In this document: positions 1-7,360 of the stretch, piece by piece
Position numbering within the stretch: position 1 is the stretch's first letter
How the letters are laid out: every line of letters starts with the position of its first letter
Assembly: GCF_001598555.1 (NCBI RefSeq)
Contig: NZ_BCZE01000021.1
Location: forward strand, 1-64,000
From: Novosphingobium rosa NBRC 15208
GTDB lineage: Bacteria > Pseudomonadota > Alphaproteobacteria > Sphingomonadales > Sphingomonadaceae
DNA: 64,000 nucleotides
Direction: 5' to 3'
Notes under the pieces: generated by a model
Databases searched by the model: none
Seen by the model: only the letters and a program-made list of their open reading frames with translations
What the model was told of the DNA's origin: nothing
Made by a program: the position numbers and the translations under genes

Positions 1-160
1 GCACCCGAGCGTGGGTGTGCAGCCCGGCGAAGTCAATCCCGCTCCGCCGGCGAAGGACGCGCAGGCGCCTGACCGACGGTCCCGGCCAGCGGGCCCGGCC
101 CATAGCCGCAAGCTGTCGGTGGAAAGGCCGGGACCGAACTTACCAAGATGGAGGAAGACA

Positions 161-1069
161 ATGGACGAGCTCGACCTGAGCGGCGTCGACGCCATGCGTC
201 GGCCCGAGGTACGGCGCCGCGTCGGCGTCGTGCGCGACTATCTGAACATCGTGGCCCCGACCGAGATGGATCTGCGACGCCATGCCGATCTGCTCGGCCT
301 CAGCATCAACCAGTTCAAGGCACTCGTGCGGGCGTGGCGCGTGCACCAGTCGCCGGCCAAGATGGCCGGATCCGGAGCCCATCGTGGTAGTCCGCGCCGC
401 GCCAACCGCATCTCCGTGCCCAAGGCCGCCAAGGAGGCAGCCGCCCGCGTCATCGACGAGATGGGTCCTGATGCGCCCTTCGTGCGGATCAACGAGGCGG
501 TGGTCTCTCACTGCAAGGAGCTGGGGGCGGCACCTCCCTCACGCAGCACCCTGTGGAACATGGTGATGGTCAGCCGCAAGCAGCCTCATGGCGGCGAGGA
601 AGGTCTCGTCGTCGGATCCTGTGCCGTGCGCCTGCCGATGCGGCAGGACGGCGCCATAGTGATGCCCATGCTCGGGCTGGCGGTCCGCGCCGACGACGGC
701 GCCATCGTCGCGGCGTCCCTGGGGCCGGCCGACTGGCACGGGTTCACAGCCGGCATCAGCGGGAGCGGGCTGGCAGTACGGGTCGATGCGGCCCTGATCG
801 GGACCGATCCGATCGACGGCGTGACCCCTATCCCATCGACTGCCGCGCGATCGGCCCTATCCCGCATCCTTGGCAGAGGGATCGATGACGTCCGCCTGGT
901 CTATCTGACAGGCAAGGCGATCGCGCCCGAGCGCCTGCTCAAGACCAGACAGGACAGCCCTCTCACCCTTGCGGACGTGCGCGAAGTCGTCGCTGGCGCG
1001 ATCGCCAGGCACAACCAGAGCCGCGGAGCCCCTGCTGCAATCTGGATCGACGCGCCTAGCCGTTCGTGA
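161..1069 (+). CDS. degenerate integrase-core-like protein A (unknown function)
   Basis: Encodes about 302 residues from the ATG at 161, which has GGAGGA 5 nt upstream; the frame stays open to the left edge, so a longer N-terminus is possible. The order resembles Tn7/TniA-type transposases: a helical N-terminal part that may be helix-turn-helix (VVRDYLNI...LGLSINQFK), then a PSRSTLW segment, then a beta-rich stretch (GLVVGSCAVRLPMR...DDGAIVAASLG) that lines up with the first catalytic strand of the TnsB encoded at 3961, and a C-terminal helix ending in ARHNQSRG. The catalytic Asp expected in that strand is Gly/Ser here, so it cannot be an active DDE enzyme. It converges with the next gene with a 14-bp overlap. 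The fold assignment is inference; the function (regulator, end-binding or immunity protein) is unknown. Confidence 0.6.
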   Translation: MDELDLSGVDAMRRPEVRRRVGVVRDYLNIVAPTEMDLRRHADLLGLSINQFKALVRAWRVHQSPAKMAGSGAHRGSPRRANRISVPKAAKEAAARVIDEMGPDAPFVRINEAVVSHCKELGAAPPSRSTLWNMVMVSRKQPHGGEEGLVVGSCAVRLPMRQDGAIVMPMLGLAVRADDGAIVAASLGPADWHGFTAGISGSGLAVRVDAALIGTDPIDGVTPIPSTAARSALSRILGRGIDDVRLVYLTGKAIAPERLLKTRQDSPLTLADVREVVAGAIARHNQSRGAPAAIWIDAPSRS

Positions 1070-2183
1070 GCATGCCGAGCAGGGTCATGAGACCGGCAGG
1101 CGGATCGCGCCGTTCCGCTGTCTTCCAGGGTTCGACCAGTTCAGCATTGTACGCACCGACCTCGGCGAGGAAACGCACCAGGTCGTCGACGTTGGGCTCT
1201 GCGGCATGTTCCGCCTTCGCCGTCTGGCCAGGGAGGAACTTCACCCGGCCCATGCGCGCCCCGATCAGCGGTCGGACGAAGACGCCGAACCGTCTTGCGG
1301 CCGTGGCTGGCCTGAGCTGGTCTGCCAGACCTGCTGCCTGCATCCTCCCGGCCTGGGCGTCCCAGTCCTCGGAATCGAGTCCGTGGACGATCTCGCTGCC
1401 TTCCAACCTGTCGGCCCATGCCAGGCCAATCAGCGGGTCGGCCGAAAGCCGGTCCTGCGCGTCGGCGCCAGCGAACATGTAGCCGACCCGGCTGTCGCGC
1501 GGGTCGCCAAGGCCGGCACCGAGCACGATGCGGGTCCCCCGGTCGATGATGAGGAACGCCGCGAAGAGACTGTCCGAATGCGGGAGCTGGCAGGCACAGC
1601 AGTCGAGGACGACGTAGGCGCCCGGCCGCTCGCCCTGCGCGCGCCGCCGCCTCTCCGTCTCGGCGAACTTCCTCAGCGTGTTGTGGCTGGGCAGCTCGTC
1701 GTTCGGCCGGCCGGTCGCCTTGGCGTAGGCTTCACCGAGCGCCAGCGCATGCTGCCGGACGCTGCCGGTGGGATCCTTGTCGAAGACCGCGACGGCGAGC
1801 TCCTCGAGCTGTTGGTGATGGGAGAGCTTGCGGGTCCGCGGATTGATGGCGAAGGTGCCCAGCGACGCGATCGAGCGGCACTTCTCCCAGTCGGCGCGGA
1901 TCTCGTACCAGCGGTTCAAGCTGACCCCCACCTTGGTCGCGGCCTTGTCCATCGACAGCGTCGTGTCAGGCCGCTCGAGATCCAGGAGCATGCGGAGCCT
2001 CTCCAGGGTCTGGGAACGCTGCACGAAGGACATCGCCGTCCACATCTCCGATTCGGAATGCGGCAACTCCGGCCCGAAGGCGGTCAGCAGTTCGGTCGGG
2101 AGCGTCGGCTCGGGCCTTGGAATCTGCCTTCGCACGCCCATCGGCATCCTGGGGCCTGAATTTTTTTCGGGGCTATCTTCCAT
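1056..2183 (-). CDS. degenerate integrase-core-like protein B (unknown function)
   Basis: 375 residues on the minus strand. A helix-turn-helix-like segment (DKAATKVGVSLNRWYEIR) is followed by a helical linker with SHNTLRKFAE, then AYVVLDCCACQLPH and FLIIDRGTRIVLGAGLGD. This is the spacing of the first two beta strands of an rve/RNase H integrase core. The first Asp is kept, but the GxxE position of active enzymes reads GARMGRV, so the glutamate appears lost. The C-terminal helix FLAEVGAYNAE fits the same family. It is a paralogue-like partner of the gene at 161 and faces it tail to tail. Its start lies 30 bp from a cluster of 17-bp repeats shared with the divergent tns genes. An ATG at 2147 is an alternative start. 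Function unknown. Confidence 0.6.
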   Translation of the reverse strand: MEDSPEKNSGPRMPMGVRRQIPRPEPTLPTELLTAFGPELPHSESEMWTAMSFVQRSQTLERLRMLLDLERPDTTLSMDKAATKVGVSLNRWYEIRADWEKCRSIASLGTFAINPRTRKLSHHQQLEELAVAVFDKDPTGSVRQHALALGEAYAKATGRPNDELPSHNTLRKFAETERRRRAQGERPGAYVVLDCCACQLPHSDSLFAAFLIIDRGTRIVLGAGLGDPRDSRVGYMFAGADAQDRLSADPLIGLAWADRLEGSEIVHGLDSEDWDAQAGRMQAAGLADQLRPATAARRFGVFVRPLIGARMGRVKFLPGQTAKAEHAAEPNVDDLVRFLAEVGAYNAELVEPWKTAERRDPPAGLMTLLGMLTNG

Positions 2184-2212
2184 GGCGTCCGGTTAGGGCG
2201 AAAGTCCCGGAA

Positions 2213-2348
2213 TGTCGAGAGTTAGTTGAACATTTGGACGTCAGGGACATCCGGCCCGACCACATCCTTAATGCAAATTATCCAACTAAATTTCGATCTC
2301 CAACTATCTCTCGATTGACTCTCGTGGTGTGTCCAACTATCTATCGAC
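2213..2348. repeat. four copies of a 17-bp motif: candidate TnsB-binding or operator array
   Basis: Three direct copies of a motif close to TCCAACTATCTCTCGAT lie at 2281-2297, 2299-2315 and 2332-2348. A fourth copy is inverted at 2214-2230 and is preceded by T to read TGTCGAGAG. The array sits between the divergent gene at 2183 and the tns run. TnsB-type transposases bind repeated sites of about 20 bp near their element ends, and ends usually begin with TGT, so 2213 could be a terminus. The array could equally be an operator for the divergent promoters. No matching second end was recognised. Confidence 0.5.
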
Positions 2349-2373
2349 TACCGCAACGCCGAGGAGACACCCG

Positions 2374-2574
2374 ATGCGACACGAAATGCCCCAGGAAGCC
2401 GGACCGGATACCCGGCCCGATGACCCTATCTCCAGCCGATCGCCGGACGGGCGATTCTCACCCGATCTCCCCTTCTGGTCGGGCATTGCAACGTCGAGCC
2501 CGTGCGCCAAGGCCTGCGTCGAACGTGCGTTCATCGCGTTCAGGCTCGCCCAGTTCGAGGGGAGGTGCGCATGA
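2374..2574 (+). CDS. small protein, unknown, first of the small-ORF chain before tnsA
   Basis: A 66-residue frame starting at ATG 2374 with GAGGAGA just upstream. Pro/Arg-rich N-terminal half, a short helix-like C-terminus (ACVERAFIAFRLAQFEG) and two closely spaced cysteines. Its stop overlaps the ATG of the next small ORF as ATGA, which suggests translational coupling. No family recognised. It may be a leader or a transposition accessory factor; it could also be non-coding. Confidence 0.4.
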   Translation: MRHEMPQEAGPDTRPDDPISSRSPDGRFSPDLPFWSGIATSSPCAKACVERAFIAFRLAQFEGRCA

Positions 2575-2846
2575 GACGCTCAGCCAAGAGAGTGCTCATC
2601 GGAAACCGCCCCCCACGAGGATACCGCCGTCGCGAACGAGAGGTCATCAGGAACTTCTCCTTCGGGCGCGGTCGTGGAGGACTCTGCACCACGTTCGCAC
2701 CTGACAGGCCTACCGCGTCGTTCGACGCGCTTCCCTATCATCCCCCGCTCCGAGCCGGCGGCGTCGGGACGTCCATCCGCTCGCTGAAGACCAGCAGCGC
2801 CATCGTCACGGCGCCTCGTATCACCGTTCAGCCCAACCTGACCTGA
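2571..2846 (+). CDS. small basic protein, unknown, coupled to the preceding ORF
   Basis: 91 residues from the ATG at 2571, with an AGGGGAGG ribosome-binding site upstream and an ATGA overlap with the ORF before it. The N-terminus is strongly basic (RRSAKRVLIGNRPPRGYRRR), compatible with nucleic-acid binding. No recognised domain. The tandem arrangement and good ribosome-binding site are the only evidence that it is translated. Confidence 0.4.
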   Translation: MRRSAKRVLIGNRPPRGYRRREREVIRNFSFGRGRGGLCTTFAPDRPTASFDALPYHPPLRAGGVGTSIRSLKTSSAIVTAPRITVQPNLT

Positions 2847-2988
2847 CCGTCCGCACCGCGGACCGTCCGAACCCCGACAGACGCTCGCCTTAGAGGCGCC
2901 ACCTTCCGGGTTCGCAGACCCGGTTCACCGAGACCGTGCCTGCGGTCGGCGGATGCCGACGCACGCTCTCCCCGCCTGGAGACGAAAG

Positions 2989-3141
2989 ATGAACGAGCGT
3001 GACCAACTCGTCCCCCGCACCCGGACGCAGAGACGGCGGTACCGGATCGACCGCCAGACCATCGTGGCGAAGGGTCGCCCGAGCCACGCCGAGGCACGCT
3101 TTCCTGGGCATCTCGCCGCCTGCCGGTCGGACCGCACATGA
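2989..3141 (+). CDS. 50-residue basic ORF translationally coupled to tnsA
   Basis: ATG 2989 follows a GGAGACGAAAG stretch. The product is basic (RTRTQRRRYRIDRQ). Its stop overlaps the tnsA start as ATGA at 3138-3141, so its translation could set tnsA translation. It is too short for a family assignment. Confidence 0.35.
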   Translation: MNERDQLVPRTRTQRRRYRIDRQTIVAKGRPSHAEARFPGHLAACRSDRT

Positions 3142-3953
3142 GCCGGAGCGCAGCCGCGAGCGGGCTTCACGCCGCACCCTCGCTGGTCGATCCTCGAAAG
3201 CCTCTCCGGCTTGTCTATGTCGGGACGGACGATGCGACCGGCGCCCGCCCGGCCGCGCGGATGCATGTCGCCGAGGACGGCGGCCCGCTGCGGACGATCG
3301 TCGGCAACAACTACAGCCACTGGGTCGGCGAGGAGCATTCCGCCAAGACCGGCCTCTCCAATCCCTACGAAGGACCGACCGAGCACGCGCTGATCATCGA
3401 GAGCGAGCTGCGTGCCGACGTGCTGACCTTCCGCACGCAGGCGTTCCGGCTCAGACTGATGGTCGGCACGACGGTCCGCGAATGGATCTGCGATCACCTG
3501 CGGCAGATCCGCATCGGGCGTGGCTACGTGATCGAGGCCATCGAGTGCAAGCCCGACCTCTCCTACGTCAGCGATCCCCTCGAACGCCAGAGGACGCTCG
3601 CCATAAAGCGCGTCATCGAGGGCATGGGCTGGAAGTTCCGCGTCATCTGCGGGAAAGACGTCCTAGGCGGCGGTGAACGCCAGCTCAACTTCGGGCGCAT
3701 CTACGCGCGTCAGACCGCGCCCATCGACGAGGTGGCCATGGACGCCTTCGAGCGCCTGGTCGTGAAGTCCCCCAACACCACGTTCGCGACCCTGCGCGAC
3801 ACCCTCTCGCCTGAGCGTGTCCAGGGCGAGGCGATGGCGCAGGCGCTGATCTGCAGGGGCCGCGTGGAGTTCGATCTCGATCACATCCTCTTCGGATCAT
3901 CGCCCGTCAGGCTGCTGCCGGTCGCGCACTTCACGCCGAAGATCTGGTTCTGA
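3138..3953 (+). CDS. tnsA: TnsA-like transposon endonuclease
   Basis: 271 residues, essentially the length of Tn7 TnsA (273). TnsA is a restriction-endonuclease-fold enzyme that cuts the 5' ends of a Tn7-like element while TnsB cuts and joins the 3' ends, giving cut-and-paste movement. The family core is visible: an acidic helix (HALIIESELRADV), TQAF in place of the usual QP, WICDHL with the catalytic Asp, and AIECK with the Glu-x-Lys pair. The C-terminal half (VAMDAFERLVVKSPNTTF...ICRGRVEFDLD) fits the winged-helix part that contacts TnsC. It is the first of a tight tnsA-tnsB-tnsC-tniQ operon, 7 bp ahead of tnsB. Confidence 0.85.
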   Translation: MSRSAAASGLHAAPSLVDPRKPLRLVYVGTDDATGARPAARMHVAEDGGPLRTIVGNNYSHWVGEEHSAKTGLSNPYEGPTEHALIIESELRADVLTFRTQAFRLRLMVGTTVREWICDHLRQIRIGRGYVIEAIECKPDLSYVSDPLERQRTLAIKRVIEGMGWKFRVICGKDVLGGGERQLNFGRIYARQTAPIDEVAMDAFERLVVKSPNTTFATLRDTLSPERVQGEAMAQALICRGRVEFDLDHILFGSSPVRLLPVAHFTPKIWF

Positions 3954-3960
3954 GGCGGCC

Positions 3961-6258
3961 GTGAGCGGATTTGACAACCTCCTGAACCGGCACTTCGCCT
4001 ACCGGGGCGCGTCCTACACCTTTCGGGGGGTGGCGCCGAATGGTCTCTGCATGTTCACGGACGGCGCCCATGGAATGCTGGAAGTCGCCGACCCGGAAAC
4101 CGGCCTTCCGGTGTGGCCGACGGCCGAACAGGCTCGCCACCTCATGGCGCAGGAGAAGCTCATCCTGCGCTCCTGCCCGCTCGCAGACGCGACGCGCCGC
4201 CTGGCGCGACAGCAGGAGCCGACCCGCGAGGAACTCGTCAATGCGAAGACCAAGCCGCAGGGCAAGGGCGAGGAAGCCAGGCCCCGCGACCGCTGGTACA
4301 CCCTGCGCGAGCAAGTCATGAAGAAGGTGGACGAGGTCGGCCAACCTCCGCTCAGCGTGGCTGGCGTCAGAAAGTTCTTCGAGGACAACTTCGACGTCGA
4401 GGCTCTCAAGGCCCAGTACGGGCGGCTCCCCAGCGACTTCGCCGTCCGCCAGTGGGTGGACAGGCGCGGACTGCCCCGCGACCGACGACCCGCGGACTTC
4501 GCCTCCTTCTCCGGCATCGTGCGCCGTCGTCGCAGGATCAAGCCGGTTGTACTTGCCATCATCAAGGTGTGGGCGCTCAAGTGCCATTCCGGTCCGAAAA
4601 AGTCGAAGAGCAGCTACTTCCTGAGGGCCAGGGACGACGTGCAGCGCTACGCCGAGGGCCGGGCGCTGGAAATCCATGATTTCGAGCCGGTCCCCCTGGA
4701 CCCGACGGTCGGCTCCATCAAGATGTGCTCGCGCCGCATCTTCGACATGGAGGTCGAGCGCGCCAAGGGAGCCCAGGCCTTCCAGATCGGCCACGGAACC
4801 GCCGCAAGGCGGCAGCGCTTCGGCGGAGGCGGAGTGGCTCAGGATCCCACGCGCTACCTCGAGATCGTCCAGATCGACGACACCCCCTTCCCTGTGGTGT
4901 TCGTGATCGATCCCGTGCGCGGCGTGCCATGCGGGGTCCCGACCGTGACCATCGCATTGTGCATATACACGCGGGTCATCCTTGGATGGGACATCTCCTT
5001 CGATCCGCCTAGCCATGTCACCTACATGAGCACGCTGCTCCACACGGCCCTTCCCAAGAGCGTGCCCGAGCCGTTCGCCCGCATCAAGGAGCTCGGTGAC
5101 CTGCACGGCAAGGTCGTGGGGACCATCCTTCTCGACAACGCCAAGCACCAGACCGCGCGGGCCGCGCAGGATGCAGGCGGCGACATAGGTACCGCAGTTC
5201 GCTGGGCGGGCAAGAAGCAGCCCACGCACAAGGGGCATGTCGAAAGTTGCCTGAATACCTTGCAGGACATGGTCCGGGAAGAATTGAAGGGTAGCACCTG
5301 GGACATTCCGCTCATGCGGGAGTTCGACTACGATCCCGCCAAGCACGCGATCGTCACCATCGAGAAGTTCCGCGAGATCTTCGCAGCCGTCGTCGCCGAC
5401 TACCACACCAAAGGGCACACCGAGCTCAACACACGGCCGCCGCTGGACGTCTGGCTGGAGCAGAGGTCCATCCACGGCCACGACACCGTCGGCGACATCG
5501 ACCACTTCCGCCGGGCGATCGGAAACGTGAGCTACCCCTCCTTCCGTGGCCAGGGCGCCGAGATCAACGGGCTCATGTATGGCTCCGATGGCTCCGACGA
5601 TGAGTTTCCCCTGTCCAACGAGGACATCCTCTTCAACCTCGGCATGGCAAGAGGTGTCGCGACCGACGCAAAGGTGCGAACCTTCGGCAAGGTCAAGATC
5701 AAATGGGATCCTTCGGATCTCGGCCATGCCTGGCTCTTCGACGAGCTCAACAGGGAGTACGTGAAGATCCCGTGCACCCGGAGGCGATACGCCACCGGGC
5801 TCTCGCTGTGGCTCCATCTGCGCATCAAGGCATGGGCCAAGGAGCGCAAGGCGGAGTTCGACACCGACTTCGAAATGGCCGCCGTGCGCGAGGAATACAG
5901 GAAATGGTTCTCGCGCATCCTGCCTGAGGGCAAGATTGCAGACCAGCATGCGACGGCACGGCTCATCGACTCGAGCGAGGGCCGTCGATATCTGGGCGAC
6001 GCCGTCGAGATCCTCCGAATCCAGTCCTCGCCGACCGGTACCTCCAACGAGATTCCCCACGAACTGCGCGATGGAACGCGTGGCGATGCGACCCGCATCG
6101 CTCCACGTAGCAGCAACCGCAACGGCGACGAAGGCAAGCCATCAAAGAGCCGCGCCCGGAAGACCACCACCGATCCCGTCCACAAGGAGCAGGAGGAGGT
6201 GGCCAGGAATCAGACGCGCCGCCTCGGCTTCAGCTCCGGCTGGGACAGCGACAATTGA
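3961..6258 (+). CDS. tnsB: TnsB-like DDE transposase
   Basis: 765 residues from a GTG start that follows GAGGCGG. TnsB binds the repeated sites at both transposon ends and catalyses 3'-end cleavage and strand transfer through an RNase H-type DDE core. Visible catalytic residues are D306/D307 (VQIDDTPF), D392 (ILLDNAKH) and E428 (KGHVES), giving DD-35-E spacing between the last two. The N-terminal 250 residues contain helix-turn-helix-like DNA-binding segments; residues after about 560 form the Mu-transposase-like C-terminal beta-barrel. The C-terminus ends in a charged tail that may bind TnsC. No frameshift or missing catalytic residue is seen, so the enzyme looks functional. A 709-codon antisense frame here is a shadow. 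Confidence 0.9.
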   Translation: MSGFDNLLNRHFAYRGASYTFRGVAPNGLCMFTDGAHGMLEVADPETGLPVWPTAEQARHLMAQEKLILRSCPLADATRRLARQQEPTREELVNAKTKPQGKGEEARPRDRWYTLREQVMKKVDEVGQPPLSVAGVRKFFEDNFDVEALKAQYGRLPSDFAVRQWVDRRGLPRDRRPADFASFSGIVRRRRRIKPVVLAIIKVWALKCHSGPKKSKSSYFLRARDDVQRYAEGRALEIHDFEPVPLDPTVGSIKMCSRRIFDMEVERAKGAQAFQIGHGTAARRQRFGGGGVAQDPTRYLEIVQIDDTPFPVVFVIDPVRGVPCGVPTVTIALCIYTRVILGWDISFDPPSHVTYMSTLLHTALPKSVPEPFARIKELGDLHGKVVGTILLDNAKHQTARAAQDAGGDIGTAVRWAGKKQPTHKGHVESCLNTLQDMVREELKGSTWDIPLMREFDYDPAKHAIVTIEKFREIFAAVVADYHTKGHTELNTRPPLDVWLEQRSIHGHDTVGDIDHFRRAIGNVSYPSFRGQGAEINGLMYGSDGSDDEFPLSNEDILFNLGMARGVATDAKVRTFGKVKIKWDPSDLGHAWLFDELNREYVKIPCTRRRYATGLSLWLHLRIKAWAKERKAEFDTDFEMAAVREEYRKWFSRILPEGKIADQHATARLIDSSEGRRYLGDAVEILRIQSSPTGTSNEIPHELRDGTRGDATRIAPRSSNRNGDEGKPSKSRARKTTTDPVHKEQEEVARNQTRRLGFSSGWDSDN

Positions 6259-6289
6259 CCCACCGCCCAAAGCCGAAGGAGACTGCCCG

Positions 6290-7360
6290 ATGAGAACGCC
6301 CGCCAAGACAATCCACCGCGATACCACGGCCACTCGAGCTGCCGACAGCCTCGACGGCGCGCTCCGCCACCATTCCGAGGGCCCGACTTCGCTTTCGCCC
6401 TCGGCAGGCGATGGCCAAGGCTCCCTTCCGCTCGCCGATTTCGACTTTCTCGATAGCGAGGAGTTCGCGGTCTCCGAGCTCGTCGGCAGGGCCCTCGCAC
6501 AGTTCGAGGATATCGTGATCCCGACCCCGCAGCAGATGAGCTCAGTCAGGCAGATGAACGCGCTCCGCGTCATGAGCCTGCTGCAGCCGGAAGGACAGAT
6601 GCGCCGCGGCGCCCGCTATCTGCACCCTTCTGGCGCGGGCAAGAGCACCTGTGCCAAGATCCTGAAGCAGCACCTGGCCAAGAAGCACGGAAACGATCCC
6701 GAGCGGAAATCGATCCTCCACGTCACACTGTCGACCACCGGTACGCCCAAGAGCCTCGCCTCGTCGATCTTGGCGGAAGCCGGAGAGGAGTATGCCACGC
6801 GAGGCGAGGCTGAACTTCTGCTCGAAAGGGTAAAAGTGGCGATCGAGGAGAAGAAGGTCGAACTGATAATCATCGACGAGCTTAACCACATCAAGGGAAA
6901 GAGCCTCGCCACGGAGGCTGGCAACACGATCAAGAACATCATGACGAAAGGCTGGGCACCCGTGGTGCTGATGGGAACGTCAGGCGCCGAACCCCTCGTG
7001 AAGAACAACTGGGAGCTGAAGACCCGGTGCCTGCCTCAGGTGCATCTCAGGCCGTATATTCCCGAGAGCTCTCAGGATCTGGCCCATTGGAAGAAGCTGA
7101 TGGACTGCATCGACGAGGAGATGGTGAAGCGGAGCATCATCGCCCGACACACCGGCCTCGCCGCGCTCGGCAAGATACTATGTGAAGCGAGCCGTGGCCT
7201 GATCGGGGAGTTCCACGGCATCATGATGGCAGCCTTAGAGGCAGCTCTAAGCGAGGGAGATGACTCTGTCAGCTATGACCGGCTCGCCTGCGCCGTCGAC
7301 GAATGGGCCCTCAAAGACGACTCGATCGACAGCAACCCGTTTCGGGAAGAGACGAAATGA
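6290..7360 (+). CDS. tnsC: TnsC/TniB-like AAA+ ATPase
   Basis: 356 residues from ATG 6290 with AAGGAGA upstream. TnsC-type ATPases assemble on target DNA and link the targeting protein TniQ/TnsD to the TnsAB transposase. Walker A is SGAGKST (K118), Walker B is LIIIDELN (D196/E197), followed by a sensor-like VVLMGTSGAE. The first 70 residues are low in structure and likely a partner-binding tail. Its stop overlaps the tniQ start as ATGA, so the two are probably translated in fixed ratio. A longer in-frame ORF exists upstream but overlaps tnsB and lacks a ribosome-binding site. Confidence 0.88.
   Translation: MRTPAKTIHRDTTATRAADSLDGALRHHSEGPTSLSPSAGDGQGSLPLADFDFLDSEEFAVSELVGRALAQFEDIVIPTPQQMSSVRQMNALRVMSLLQPEGQMRRGARYLHPSGAGKSTCAKILKQHLAKKHGNDPERKSILHVTLSTTGTPKSLASSILAEAGEEYATRGEAELLLERVKVAIEEKKVELIIIDELNHIKGKSLATEAGNTIKNIMTKGWAPVVLMGTSGAEPLVKNNWELKTRCLPQVHLRPYIPESSQDLAHWKKLMDCIDEEMVKRSIIARHTGLAALGKILCEASRGLIGEFHGIMMAALEAALSEGDDSVSYDRLACAVDEWALKDDSIDSNPFREETK

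Noticed and set aside
2906..2923. CCGGGTTCGCAGACCCGG as a tRNA T-arm
   Set aside because: Only this hairpin fits; no acceptor, D- or anticodon arms can be drawn around it.
3931..6060. 709-codon minus-strand frame opposite tnsB
   Set aside because: Antisense shadow in GC-rich DNA; tnsB has full DDE motifs, the shadow has none.
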